NCBI RefSeq assembly: GCF_017948485.1
Contig: NZ_JAFFSX010000016.1
Span: 62,001-126,000, forward strand
DNA length: 64,000 bases
Reading direction: 5' to 3'
Source of the DNA: Streptomyces sp. GESEQ-35
GTDB lineage: Bacteria; Actinomycetota; Actinomycetes; Streptomycetales; Streptomycetaceae
The notes under the pieces were generated by a model. The model made no database searches. It was given only the letters and a program-made list of their open reading frames with translations, and was not told the origin of the DNA. Of the stretch, positions 26,819 to 35,584 are shown one piece after another. The first letter of the stretch is position 1. Each line of letters starts with the position of its first letter. The position numbers and the translations under genes are program-made.

Positions 26819-28411
26819 TTACACCGCTCCCGCCCCGGTCAGCGACCGCACCTCGGTCTCCGCGTGTTTGGCCTCGTCCGGTTCCTCCGCCGAAGTGACG
26901 GTGCCGAGCCAGCCCGCGACGAAGCCCAGCGGGATGGAGACCAGGCCGGGGTTCTGCAGCGGGAAGTACTGGAAGTCGACACCGGGGAAGAGTGACTCGG
27001 GGCTGCCCGACACCACCGGCGACAGCACCACGAGGGCCACGGCAGGGATCAGCCCGCCGTATACGGCCCACACCGCGCCGCGCGTGGTGAAGCCGCGCCA
27101 GAACAGCGAGTAGAGCAGCACCGGCAGATTGGCCGAGGCGGCCACGGCGAAGGCGAGCCCCACCAGGAAGGCCACGTTGAGGTCGCGGGCCAGCAGGCCG
27201 AGGGCGATGGCGACCACGCCGATACCGACCGCGGCCACGCGGGCGACGGCCACCTCGCTGCGCGGCTTGGCGTGCCGGCGTCGCAGGGACGCGTAGAGGT
27301 CATGGGCCACGGACGCCGAGGAGGCGAGCGTGATACCGGCGACCACCGCGAGGATCGTGGCGAACGCGACCGCGGCGACCATCGCGAACAGAACCGTTCC
27401 GCCAGTGGAGTCGGCACCGCCGCCCAGATCGAGGGCGAGCAGTGGCACCGCCGTGTTCCCGGCCGCGTTCGACCCGCGTACGGCATCCGGGCCGACGATC
27501 GCTGCCGCGCCGAAGCCCAGCACGATCGTCATCAGGTAGAAGCCGCCGATGAGCCCGATCGCCCAGACCACCGAACGCCGTGCGGCCCGCGCGGTCGGCA
27601 CGGTGTAGAAGCGGGACAGGATGTGCGGCAGCCCGGCCGTGCCCAGCACCAGGGCGAGTCCGAGGCTGATGAAGTCGAACCGAGCGGTCCAGTCGCCGCC
27701 GTACTTCAGCCCGGGCGCCAGGAACGATTCACCGTGACCACTGCGCTCCGCCGCCGTCAGCAGCAGCCGGTCGAAGTCGCCGTGGAAACGCATCAGCACG
27801 AGCACGGTCAGCGCAATGGTGCCGCTGAGCAGCAGAACCGCCTTCACGATCTGGATCCAGGTGGTGGCCCGCATCCCTCCCAACGACACATAGATCACCA
27901 TCAGCGCGCCGACACCGATGACCGTCCAGGCCTGCGCCGCCTCGCCGGTGCCGCCCAGCAGCAGTGCGACCAGGCTGCCCGCACCGACCATCTGCGCCAC
28001 CAGATACAGAACGGACACGGCGACCGAGGAAGTTCCCGCCGCGATCCGCACCGGCCGCTCTCTCATCCGCGCCGCGACCACGTCGGCGAGCGTGAACCTC
28101 CCGCAGTTGCGGACCAGTTCGGCGACCAGAAACAGCACCACGAGAAAGGCCACCAGGAAGCCCACCGAGTACAGCATCCCGTCGTAGCCGTAGAGAGCGA
28201 TGAGCCCGGAGATGCCGAGGAAGGAAGCGGCCGACATGTAGTCGCCCGCGATGGCAAAACCATTCTCCATCGGAGAGAAGAGCCGCCCGCCCGCGTAGAA
28301 CTCCTCCGCCGAACCGTGCCGTTTGCCACTCACCCACGTCGTGATGCCCAAGGTGACGGCGACGAACGCGCTGAACAGGAGCAGCGCAAGCGTCTGATGG
28401 TTCTCCGTCAC
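26819..28411 (-). CDS. Sodium:solute symporter, cation/acetate (ActP/MctC) type
   Basis: This is a 530-residue integral membrane protein with about 13 hydrophobic segments. It has the family strings GRLFSPMENGFAIAGDYMSAASFLGISG and GAGSLVALLLG. SSS-family members of this subtype import acetate, pyruvate or other short monocarboxylates. It follows a DUF485 gene with a 4-nt overlap (ATG at 28411), the classic yjcH-actP arrangement, so the two form an operon. Convergent with the CitA/DcuS-type two-component genes. Confidence 0.92.
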   Translation of the reverse strand: MTENHQTLALLLFSAFVAVTLGITTWVSGKRHGSAEEFYAGGRLFSPMENGFAIAGDYMSAASFLGISGLIALYGYDGMLYSVGFLVAFLVVLFLVAELVRNCGRFTLADVVAARMRERPVRIAAGTSSVAVSVLYLVAQMVGAGSLVALLLGGTGEAAQAWTVIGVGALMVIYVSLGGMRATTWIQIVKAVLLLSGTIALTVLVLMRFHGDFDRLLLTAAERSGHGESFLAPGLKYGGDWTARFDFISLGLALVLGTAGLPHILSRFYTVPTARAARRSVVWAIGLIGGFYLMTIVLGFGAAAIVGPDAVRGSNAAGNTAVPLLALDLGGGADSTGGTVLFAMVAAVAFATILAVVAGITLASSASVAHDLYASLRRRHAKPRSEVAVARVAAVGIGVVAIALGLLARDLNVAFLVGLAFAVAASANLPVLLYSLFWRGFTTRGAVWAVYGGLIPAVALVVLSPVVSGSPESLFPGVDFQYFPLQNPGLVSIPLGFVAGWLGTVTSAEEPDEAKHAETEVRSLTGAGAV

Positions 28412-28968
28412 GAAGCACCGCCTCGGGCGCCGCGGGTCAGCTCCTGGGTGTCCCAGCGCAGTTCGAGCGCGGCCCGGTCCCTGCGCAGCCGCGCATGCCG
28501 GGCGTACGCCCAGGTGAGCAGAAACGTGGTGAGGAACTGCCCCAGCCCCGCGACCATCGCCACATTCACAGCACCCGCAACAGGCCGGGCCATCAGTCCT
28601 GGAGCGGTCGTGGCCGTCACGACGTATCCCACATACCAGACGAAGAATCCGGCGACCCCCGGCACCACGAACCGCCGGTACCGACTGCGTACCTCCTGGA
28701 AGGCCGCGCTGCGCTGCACCTCGAGGTACACATCGGCCGCCGCCTTCTGCTCCCGCTCCTCACGCGTGGGCGGAACTGCGCGGACAGGCACTCCGGTACC
28801 GCCCGACTCACCCCAGCCGGAGGCGAGCGCGTCGTACCAGGGATCGTCGTACCGCACGCTTCCGGGCGTCTCGGAGAGGGCCGCTGCACGACCGTCGTAA
28901 TGCTCGACCGTACTCTCGGGTCCACCCCCGCCTCCGCCGGGGCGACCGTTGCTTGAGTGCATGCCCAA
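28408..28968 (-). CDS. DUF485 membrane protein (symporter companion)
   Basis: This is a 186-residue protein. A polar Gly-rich N terminus (1-85) is followed by a DUF485 domain with two transmembrane helices (about 103-123 and 137-157, VPGVAGFFVWYVGYVV and FLTTFLLTWAYARHA). DUF485 proteins are nearly always encoded just before ActP-like symporters, as here, but their exact function is unclear. The stop overlaps the symporter start by 4 nt. The N-terminal extension is longer than in enterobacterial YjcH; a later start is possible. Confidence 0.85.
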   Translation of the reverse strand: MGMHSSNGRPGGGGGGPESTVEHYDGRAAALSETPGSVRYDDPWYDALASGWGESGGTGVPVRAVPPTREEREQKAAADVYLEVQRSAAFQEVRSRYRRFVVPGVAGFFVWYVGYVVTATTAPGLMARPVAGAVNVAMVAGLGQFLTTFLLTWAYARHARLRRDRAALELRWDTQELTRGARGGAS

Positions 28969-29031
28969 GGATGGACAGAACGGGAAGATCCCCGACTCTT
29001 CTTCCCCGCGCTCTTCACCCCATCAGGTGAC

Positions 29032-29712
29032 TCACCCCGTCGGCGGCCGCGCCAGGCCTTTCGCGAACGCGTAACGCACCGCCTGGGCCCGGTCCGAGAG
29101 CCCCGTCTTGGCGAACATGTTGTTGATGTGGGTCTTCACCGTGGCCGTGGAGACATGCAGCTTCCGGGCGATCTGCTGGTTGTTGAGCCCTTCGGCGATC
29201 AGTCCCAGCACCTCGGTCTCCCGCGCGGTGAGCCCGTCCGGCGGTTCGGCCGGTGCCGCCACCGGCTCTGGTTCCGACAGCCGCTCCAGCAACCGCCGTT
29301 GGATGCTCGGCGACAGCCCCGCGTCCCCGGACAGCACGCTGCGCACCGCCCGTACGATCTCATCCCCTCCCGCGTCCTTGGTGAGATAACCGCGCGCTCC
29401 TGCTCTGAGCGCCGGAAACATCGAGTCGTCGTCCGCGTAGGTGGTGAGCACCACGACCTGTGTCCCGGGATATTGGCTCCGGATCCGTCGGGTCGCCTCC
29501 ACTCCGTCACAGCGCGGCATGCGCAGGTCCATCAGGACCACGTCCGGGGCGAGTTCGGCCACGAGCTTCACCGCCTCCTCCCCGTCTCTCGCGGCACCGA
29601 CGACCTCGATCCCGGGGAGCAGCCCCAGCAGCATCACGATGCCCTCACGGACGACGGTCTGGTCGTCCGCGACCACCACCCGCGCGGCGTCGACCCCCGC
29701 CTCATCCGTCAT
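29032..29712 (-). CDS. NarL/LuxR-type response regulator
   Basis: This is a 226-residue regulator. The receiver domain (about 11-125) has DD at 16-17, the phospho-Asp in DVVLMDLRMP, Thr in VVLTTYADD and Lys in YLTKDAGG. The LuxR-type HTH (about 155-215) reads LTARETEVLGLIAEGLNNQQIARKLHVS in shorter pieces. It is the last gene of a three-gene leftward operon; its ATG overlaps the kinase stop by 4 nt. Targets are not evident. Confidence 0.92.
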   Translation of the reverse strand: MTDEAGVDAARVVVADDQTVVREGIVMLLGLLPGIEVVGAARDGEEAVKLVAELAPDVVLMDLRMPRCDGVEATRRIRSQYPGTQVVVLTTYADDDSMFPALRAGARGYLTKDAGGDEIVRAVRSVLSGDAGLSPSIQRRLLERLSEPEPVAAPAEPPDGLTARETEVLGLIAEGLNNQQIARKLHVSTATVKTHINNMFAKTGLSDRAQAVRYAFAKGLARPPTG

Positions 29713-30860
29713 ACGGGGACCTTCAGCGTCACCACGAACCCCTCCTTGTCCGGCCCGGCCTCCAACGAGCCGCCCAGCAACTCGGCACGCTCCCGCATAC
29801 CGAGCAGACCGTACCCGGCGCCGGAACCGGCGAGCTCTCCTGCCGAGCCGCCCGAATCCCGTACGTCCAGCATGACTTGGTGTTCGCCGTACTCCAGCCG
29901 TACCCGCACCTCGGCGCCCGGGGCGTGCTTGCGCACGTTCGTCAGAGCTTCCTGCGCAACTCTCCGAACGGCTTGTGACGCCTCGGCCGGCAGAGGTCTG
30001 TGCTCACCCGTAATGGTGACCTCGGCCGCAGTGGTCGTATCCACGAGCTGAGTCAGGAAGTCCTCCAGCGGGGTCAGTTCGCCGCGCAGCGCCGAGAGGG
30101 CCTGCCGGGTCTCCTCGAGTCCCTCGCGGGCCATCCCCCGTGCCGCCACCACGCGTTCGAGGATCTGGTCCCGGTCGGCGTCCCGCTCGATGAGCAGCCG
30201 GGCCGCCTCCAGGTGCACGAGCTGCGCCGAGAGGCTGTGTGCCAGCACGTCATGGATCTCCCGGGCTATCCGGGCCCGCTCCCCGAGCGCCGCCGACTCG
30301 GCTTCGGCCGCCAGCGCCGCCCGCTCCTGGGCGAGCAGCCGCTCGGCGCTGCCACGGGCCTCGGCGTCGAGCCGCACAACATAGCCGACCAGGGCAAGCC
30401 CCGCTGCGGTGGCCGCGGTGGTCAGCCACGCATCGTCGTTGAAGGCGGCATACGACGCGAGGCCGGCCGAGGCCATCGGCAGCGCGGCCGCGAGAGGCAG
30501 CCGCTCCAGTGCGGTCACGGCGCAGCCGCACCAGATGACGAGGGCGGGGACTCTGAACCCCACGGCTTGGGCGGCGAGGGCAAGTCCCAGGAGCCCCGTG
30601 ACGAGCGCCAGGGACGACCAGAGCCGGTGCTCGAACGTCGTTCGGTAGAAGGCCCAGGCAACGAGGGCCGCCATCAGGACACCGGCCGTGGCCCCGACCG
30701 CACCCCAGCCATGGACCACACTGCTGGTGGAGGCGCCCCACAGCAGAATGGCGAGCACCATGAGTCGCACGGCCGAGGCGAACAGCCGACGGGGTCGGGT
30801 GCGTTCCTTGCGGCTGAGCGCTTCCCGGGAAGGCCACCTTGTCCAGGCGTTCTCCGTCAC
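29709..30860 (-). CDS. Sensor histidine kinase (HisKA_3/NarL type)
   Basis: This is a 383-residue membrane kinase. The N-terminal region (about 30-165) contains roughly six hydrophobic helices with almost no extracytoplasmic loop, suggesting membrane-embedded sensing. The dimerisation motif is REIHDVLAHSLSAQ, with ATP-binding strings ALTNVRKHA, DVRDSGGSAGEL and GYGLLGMRERAELLGG. GTG 30860 was chosen because it overlaps the previous stop as GTGA and has AAGGAAC in front; an upstream ATG at 30875 is less likely. Confidence 0.9.
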   Translation of the reverse strand: MTENAWTRWPSREALSRKERTRPRRLFASAVRLMVLAILLWGASTSSVVHGWGAVGATAGVLMAALVAWAFYRTTFEHRLWSSLALVTGLLGLALAAQAVGFRVPALVIWCGCAVTALERLPLAAALPMASAGLASYAAFNDDAWLTTAATAAGLALVGYVVRLDAEARGSAERLLAQERAALAAEAESAALGERARIAREIHDVLAHSLSAQLVHLEAARLLIERDADRDQILERVVAARGMAREGLEETRQALSALRGELTPLEDFLTQLVDTTTAAEVTITGEHRPLPAEASQAVRRVAQEALTNVRKHAPGAEVRVRLEYGEHQVMLDVRDSGGSAGELAGSGAGYGLLGMRERAELLGGSLEAGPDKEGFVVTLKVPV

Positions 30861-31384
30861 ACACGTTCCTTCCACGCGGGACGGGACATGTCGTCACCGT
30901 ACGCCGGGCTCCGCTCGGGGGCCGAATGCAGGGACTGAGCGCGCCAGGCGAGGATTCCCCCGCGGACCAGCAGTGTGATCGCCAGCGCGAGCAGCAGGGC
31001 GGACGTGTCCTGTTGCACGCCCAGCACCGCGCCGAGGGCGAAGAGCGCGGCGCGCAGGGCGATACCGGCGACCCAGACGGCCACACTCGCCTTGGTGCCC
31101 TTGCTCCACACTGCGCCGTCCGGCTCCGCCCATATGCGGGTGGTCCAGGCCCACGCTGCTCCCATGGCGAAGCCGATGAGAAGTTCGGCGCCGAGGAGAA
31201 GCATCGACTCGGTGCGGTGGTCGGGGTCGATCATGGCGGGATCGCGCAGCGCGATGACGGCCAGGATCACGGGGACCAGCCACCAGCGCTTCTCCGTGCC
31301 GATCCTGGTTGCGCGGGACTGGCGCACGATCACCAGAGCGGCAACGGCCACGATCACCAACGCGTCGACGAGCCCGGGCATCAA
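30857..31384 (-). CDS. DUF1453/CcdC-like multi-pass membrane protein
   Basis: This is a 175-residue protein with about four to five transmembrane helices (near 5-20, 38-46, 62-80, 100-118 and 128-146). It resembles the DUF1453/CcdC family of unknown role. It is the first gene of the kinase/regulator operon and overlaps the kinase start by 4 nt, so it may be a sensory accessory to that kinase. That is inference from context only. Confidence 0.7.
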   Translation of the reverse strand: MMPGLVDALVIVAVAALVIVRQSRATRIGTEKRWWLVPVILAVIALRDPAMIDPDHRTESMLLLGAELLIGFAMGAAWAWTTRIWAEPDGAVWSKGTKASVAVWVAGIALRAALFALGAVLGVQQDTSALLLALAITLLVRGGILAWRAQSLHSAPERSPAYGDDMSRPAWKERV

Positions 31385-31506
31385 AGCCTCCGTGAGCGGA
31401 GAAGGACGGTGCCGACAGCGAGTGCTGCCGACGCCTTCGACGCTACGGAAATTCGCAAGCCAGAAGATCGGAGCCAGGGTGGATCACGGGTGGATCCAGC
31501 ACCGCT

Positions 31507-31534
31507 GCCGTCTCCACCCACGGGTGGAGACGGC
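31507..31534 (-). terminator. Hairpin downstream of parE
   Basis: A 12-bp perfect stem (31507-31518 with 31523-31534, loop CACG) lies about 160 nt past the parE stop. It is the clearest structure in the gene-free interval 31385-31694. Confidence 0.55.
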
Positions 31535-31694
31535 CGACCGCAACGCCGGTCGACAGCAGTGTGGGCACCTGCGGCGCCCTGCTCCGCAGCGGGTCGGCGG
31601 CCACAGCACCTCCACCCGACAGTGCCGTGGCGCTCGCCCGACGGAACCGCCGCCTGCCACCGACACCGCTTCCCGGCCCTGCCAAGCGCTGCGG

Positions 31695-33815
31695 CTACGC
31701 GTCGATGCGGGACCGGTCCAGCGTCGCCGCCGAACTGGAGATGAACTCCTTGCGCGGTGCCACGTCGTTGCCCATCAGCAGATCGAAGACCTGCTCGGCG
31801 GACTCCAGGTCGCCGAGGTTGATCCTGCGCAGCGTGCGGTGACGCGGGTCCATGGTCGTCTCGGCCAGCTGGTCGGCGTCCATCTCACCGAGACCCTTGT
31901 ACCGCTGGACGGAGTCCTTGTACCGAATGCCCTTGCTCTCGAACTCCATCAGCTTGTCGCGCAGCTCGCGGTCCGAGTACGTGTAGACGTATTTGTCCTG
32001 CCCCTTCTTGGGTTGGACGATCTCGACACGGTGCAGTGGAGGCACGGCCGCGAAGACCCGGCCGGCCTCCACCATGGGCCGCATGTAGCGGTGGAACAGG
32101 GTCAGGAGCAACGTCCGGATGTGGGAGCCGTCCACATCGGCGTCGGTCATCATGATGATCTTGCCGTAGCGGGCCGCGTCGATATCGAAGGTCCGGCCGG
32201 ACCCCGCTCCTATGACCTGGATGATCGCTCCGCACTCGACGTTCTTGAGCATGTCGGTCACGGACGACTTCTGGACGTTGAGGATCTTGCCGCGGATCGG
32301 CAGCAGCGCCTGGAACTCGGAGTTCCGGGCGAGCTTGGCGGTGCCGAGCGCGGAGTCTCCCTCGACGATGAACAGCTCGCTGCGGTCGACGTCGTCACTG
32401 CGGCAGTCGGCGAGCTTTGCGGGCAGCGACGAGGACTCCAGGGCCGTCTTGCGGCGCTGCGCGTCCTTGTGCTGGCGGGCGGCGATTCGCGTACGGGCCG
32501 CGGAGACCGCCTTCTCCATCACCACGCGGGCCTGGGCCGCGTCGTCCCTCTTCGTGGAGGTGAGGAACGCCTTGAGCTCCTTGGAGATCACGGTGTTCAC
32601 GATCCGGCGGGCCGCCGAGGTGCCGAGGACTTCCTTGGTCTGTCCCTCGAACTGCGGCTCGGCGAGGCGCACGGTGACGACCGCGGTGAGGCCCTCCAGG
32701 GCGTCGTCCTTGACGATGTCGTCCTCGGCGACGCGCAGCAGCTTCTTGGCCCGCAGGACCTCGTTCAGCGTCTTGGCGACCGCCTGTTCGTAGCCCGCGA
32801 CGTGGGTGCCGCCCTTGGGGGTGGCGATGATGTTGACGAACGACTTCAGGGTCGTGTCGTAGCCGGTCCCCCAGCGCATCGCGACGTCGACGCCGAGTTC
32901 ACGGGTGACCTCGGTGGGCGTCATCTGGCCGTGGTCGTCCAGGACGGGCACCGTCTCCTTGAAGGTGCCCTGCCCGGAGAAGCGGAGGACATCGCACACC
33001 GGCTTGTCAGTGGCCAGGTACTCGCAGAACTCGCTGATGCCGCCGTCGAAGCGGAACGACTCCTCGCCCTTGCTGCCGTCCTGGCCGAGGCCGTACTCGT
33101 CGCGGACGACGATGGTCAGGCCGGGCACCAGGAAGGCCGTCTGGCGCGCCCGCTGGTGCAGGTGCTCCAGAGAGAGCTTGGCGTCCTTGAGGAAGATCTG
33201 GCGGTCGGCCCAGTACCGCACGCGCGTGCCGGTACGGGTCTTGGGGACCTTCTTCGCCTTGCGCAAGCTTGCGGCCTCGAACTTGGCGTCGGGGCCGTCC
33301 GCGGCGAAGACTCCGGGGACACCGCGCCGGAAGCTGATGGCGTGGGTGTGGCCGCTGCGGTCCACCTCGACGTCGAGCCGGGCGGACAGAGCGTTCACCA
33401 CGGAGGCGCCGACGCCGTGCAGACCGCCGGAGGCGGCATAGGAGCCGCCGCCGAACTTGCCGCCGGCGTGCAGCTTGGTCATGACGACCTCGACACCGGA
33501 GAGGCCGGTCTTGGGCTCGACGTCGACGGGGATGCCTCGGCCGTTGTCCCGGACCTCGACGGAGCCGTCGTCGTGGAGGATCACGTCGATGTGGTCGCAG
33601 TAGCCCCCGAGGGCCTCGTCCACGGAGTTGTCGATGATCTCCCACAGGCAGTGCATCAGACCACGGCTGTCGGTCGACCCGATGTACATGCCCGGGCGCT
33701 TCCGCACGGCCTCGAGTCCTTCGAGGACGAGCAGGTGCCGCGCGGTGTAGTTGGAACCGTCCCGGTCTGCTCCTGCCAGCAGCGCTGTGGACGGCACGGA
33801 CGTCTCGGCGGTCAC
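31695..33815 (-). CDS. parE: DNA topoisomerase IV subunit B
   Basis: This is a 706-residue ATPase subunit of a type IIA topoisomerase. The GHKL ATP site shows EIIDNSVDEALGG, NGRGIPVD and GLHGVGASVVNALS. The TOPRIM domain carries EGDSALGTAK and DADVDGSHIRTLLL. The protein is full length with no GyrB-type insertion. Together with parC about 20 kb away it would make topoisomerase IV; gyrA/gyrB are not in the window. The start is GTG 33815, with GAGGAG about 9 nt upstream. Confidence 0.92.
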   Translation of the reverse strand: MTAETSVPSTALLAGADRDGSNYTARHLLVLEGLEAVRKRPGMYIGSTDSRGLMHCLWEIIDNSVDEALGGYCDHIDVILHDDGSVEVRDNGRGIPVDVEPKTGLSGVEVVMTKLHAGGKFGGGSYAASGGLHGVGASVVNALSARLDVEVDRSGHTHAISFRRGVPGVFAADGPDAKFEAASLRKAKKVPKTRTGTRVRYWADRQIFLKDAKLSLEHLHQRARQTAFLVPGLTIVVRDEYGLGQDGSKGEESFRFDGGISEFCEYLATDKPVCDVLRFSGQGTFKETVPVLDDHGQMTPTEVTRELGVDVAMRWGTGYDTTLKSFVNIIATPKGGTHVAGYEQAVAKTLNEVLRAKKLLRVAEDDIVKDDALEGLTAVVTVRLAEPQFEGQTKEVLGTSAARRIVNTVISKELKAFLTSTKRDDAAQARVVMEKAVSAARTRIAARQHKDAQRRKTALESSSLPAKLADCRSDDVDRSELFIVEGDSALGTAKLARNSEFQALLPIRGKILNVQKSSVTDMLKNVECGAIIQVIGAGSGRTFDIDAARYGKIIMMTDADVDGSHIRTLLLTLFHRYMRPMVEAGRVFAAVPPLHRVEIVQPKKGQDKYVYTYSDRELRDKLMEFESKGIRYKDSVQRYKGLGEMDADQLAETTMDPRHRTLRRINLGDLESAEQVFDLLMGNDVAPRKEFISSSAATLDRSRIDA

Positions 33816-34256
33816 GCGGTTCGCTCCTCGCTGAATTTCAGGTAGGGCCCTTCTGGGTAAGGGCGCGGCTTCGGTTGCCGCTCAGAGGGTACCGAGGCCT
33901 GGTAGAGCCGTTGTAACGCCACCCTCGTCAAAACCTCACAGTAGCCCAGGGTCGCATACATGTTCGATCCCTCGATGGAGTGAAGCACACATCACGTTCC
34001 CTTCCAGGCATGAACCATTTAGGCTCCGGGCACGTCCTCATGAACAACCGGCAACCCAGCCGGGAGGACCGACATTGACCGACAGCGCGAAACCGTAAGA
34101 CACATAGACACGTAATACGGCACATTCGCCGCCAACCGGCAGCAGACAGCCGCCCCGGAAGATTTTTTTCGAGGAATAGCCACGAGCGGGAACGTTTTCG
34201 GGCTGGTTGGATGTTGACCCTGGTACGACAGCTCGTCGAGCTAGAGAAGAGGCGAC
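33816..34256. other. Divergent intergenic region between parE and the DUF7455 gene
   Basis: These 441 bp hold no gene I can support. They are less GC-rich than their surroundings, with a T7 run near 34164, and must contain at least two promoters. No repeat or palindrome stands out. Confidence 0.5.
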
Positions 34257-34487
34257 GTGACTACTGTTCTGACCCCCGCGAGCCCACTGACGGCCGCCGA
34301 TCGCTGCGACCGCTGCGGCGCACAGGCCTACGTGCGCGTTGTGCTGCTCAGCGGCGGAGAACTGCTCTTCTGCGCCCATCACGGCCGCAAGTTCGAGCCG
34401 GAACTCAAGAAGATCGCCGCTGAGATACAGGACGAGACGGAGCGACTGACGGAGCTTCCGGCAGCCGCCACCGAAGAAGAGCGCTGA
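34257..34487 (+). CDS. DUF7455 small zinc-ribbon-like protein
   Basis: This is a 76-residue protein with a CDRCGAQAYVRVVL and FCAHHGRKFEP arrangement: a CxxC plus CxHH set that could bind zinc. Similar small proteins (DUF7455) are widely conserved in actinobacteria near hrdB/sigA-type loci; function unknown. GTG start with a GAAGAGG stretch upstream. A strong hairpin follows it. Confidence 0.8.
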   Translation: MTTVLTPASPLTAADRCDRCGAQAYVRVVLLSGGELLFCAHHGRKFEPELKKIAAEIQDETERLTELPAAATEEER

Positions 34488-34530
34488 CACCTCGCGTCCA
34501 CGACGAGCCAGCACCGGCAGAGGCCGGCCC

Positions 34531-34567
34531 GCGGGCGGCACCCCTGGTCCACAGGGGCGCCGCCCGC
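34531..34567 (+). terminator. Hairpin after the DUF7455 gene
   Basis: GCGGGCGGC and GCCGCCCGC enclose an inner CCCCTG/CAGGGG pairing (one mismatch between the blocks, loop GTCCA). It lies 44 nt after the stop and can also serve the convergent protease gene. Confidence 0.75.
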
Positions 34568-34588
34568 GCTCGTACCCGGAATGGCCCC

Positions 34589-35455
34589 TCAGGCCCCGCC
34601 AGAGGACCTCGTAGGGCTCGCCGCAGGCTTCTCCCCGCCCAACGTGTTCACGACCTCGGACACCCGCGTATAGACGCCGGGGCTGTCAGCGCGCCCACAT
34701 CCGCTGCCCCAGGAGACGAGCCCGATCAGCTTTCCCCGTGCGACGAGCGGCCCTCCACTGTCCCCTTGGCAGGCGTCGTGGCCGCCTCGCTCCTCCCCGG
34801 CACACACCATGGTGTCGGCGCGATAGGTGCCTTCGGCACTGCCCGGATACGCCTGCTCGCAGAGGGCATCGCGAAGTACATGCACACGTGCCCCCCGCAG
34901 GCTGCGCGCGTAGTCACCAGCACCGGTGACGTCGCCCCAGCCGTAGACGGTGGCAGCCGTGCCCGGCTCGTACGCCTGATCGCCGGCGGTGGCCATCGGG
35001 ACGACAGACTTCCTCGCAAGGGCCTTCGCCAGCGTGACCACCGCGAAGTCGCCGGAGTTGCTGACGCTGTCGTAGCCAGGATTCACCCAGGTGTCGCGTA
35101 CGGCGATCTCCCGACCCTGCTCGGAGAGCAGGTCCGTACGGCCCGTGATGACCTTGAGGTCGCGTACCTGGTCCGGCGGCGCACCCAGGACGTCCTCGCT
35201 GAGGCAGTGAGCCGCGGTGAGCACGGTTCTGGGGCCCACTGCCACACCGTCACAGAACTGCCCCGCGCGCGTACCCCCGAACCGGTCACGAGTGGACAGC
35301 GCCACAGCCCACGGGCTCTCCGCTATCTCGACCGGGAACCCCCCGACGACGACGCTGTCCGCAGACACCGGAACGGCGGACACGACCGGCATGGCGGTGG
35401 CGGCGACCGCAAGAACCAGCGGCCGGGACAGCACCCGGGCAAAGGGAAAACGCAT
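34589..35455 (-). CDS. Secreted trypsin-like serine protease (S1 family)
   Basis: This is a 288-residue exported protease. The signal peptide spans 1 to about 33 (LVLAVAATAMPVVSAVPVSA) and the chymotrypsin-fold domain begins at VVVGGFPVE. The catalytic triad is His in TAAHC, Asp in SGDFAVVTL and Ser in GDSGGP. The Asp six residues before the serine (DACQGDS) predicts trypsin-type Arg/Lys specificity. Three cysteine pairs fit the usual disulfides. A short Ser/Gly-rich tail follows the domain. Monocistronic. Confidence 0.92.
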   Translation of the reverse strand: MRFPFARVLSRPLVLAVAATAMPVVSAVPVSADSVVVGGFPVEIAESPWAVALSTRDRFGGTRAGQFCDGVAVGPRTVLTAAHCLSEDVLGAPPDQVRDLKVITGRTDLLSEQGREIAVRDTWVNPGYDSVSNSGDFAVVTLAKALARKSVVPMATAGDQAYEPGTAATVYGWGDVTGAGDYARSLRGARVHVLRDALCEQAYPGSAEGTYRADTMVCAGEERGGHDACQGDSGGPLVARGKLIGLVSWGSGCGRADSPGVYTRVSEVVNTLGGEKPAASPTRSSGGA

Positions 35456-35534
35456 ACACGTTCCTCACTCTGGGGTGGTCATAAGAACCTCAGAGTGATT
35501 CACAACGCAGTTGCCCGCACCCGCTCAGCGCGAA

Positions 35535-35561
35535 GCCCGGCTCCCCTGGAGGGGGCCGGGC
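35535..35561 (-). terminator. Hairpin after hrdB
   Basis: An 11-bp stem with one G-T pair (35535-35545 with 35551-35561, loop CCTGG-like, 5 nt) lies about 25 nt past the hrdB stop. Confidence 0.7.
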
Positions 35562-35584
35562 CTCCGACGTCGTACCAACGCGAC

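Noticed and set aside
30975..33845. Long rightward open frame opposite parE
   Set aside because: Antisense shadow of a conserved topoisomerase subunit.
34019..34045. Second iron box (TTTAGGCTCC)
   Set aside because: Only the first half resembles a DtxR site; the second arm is missing.
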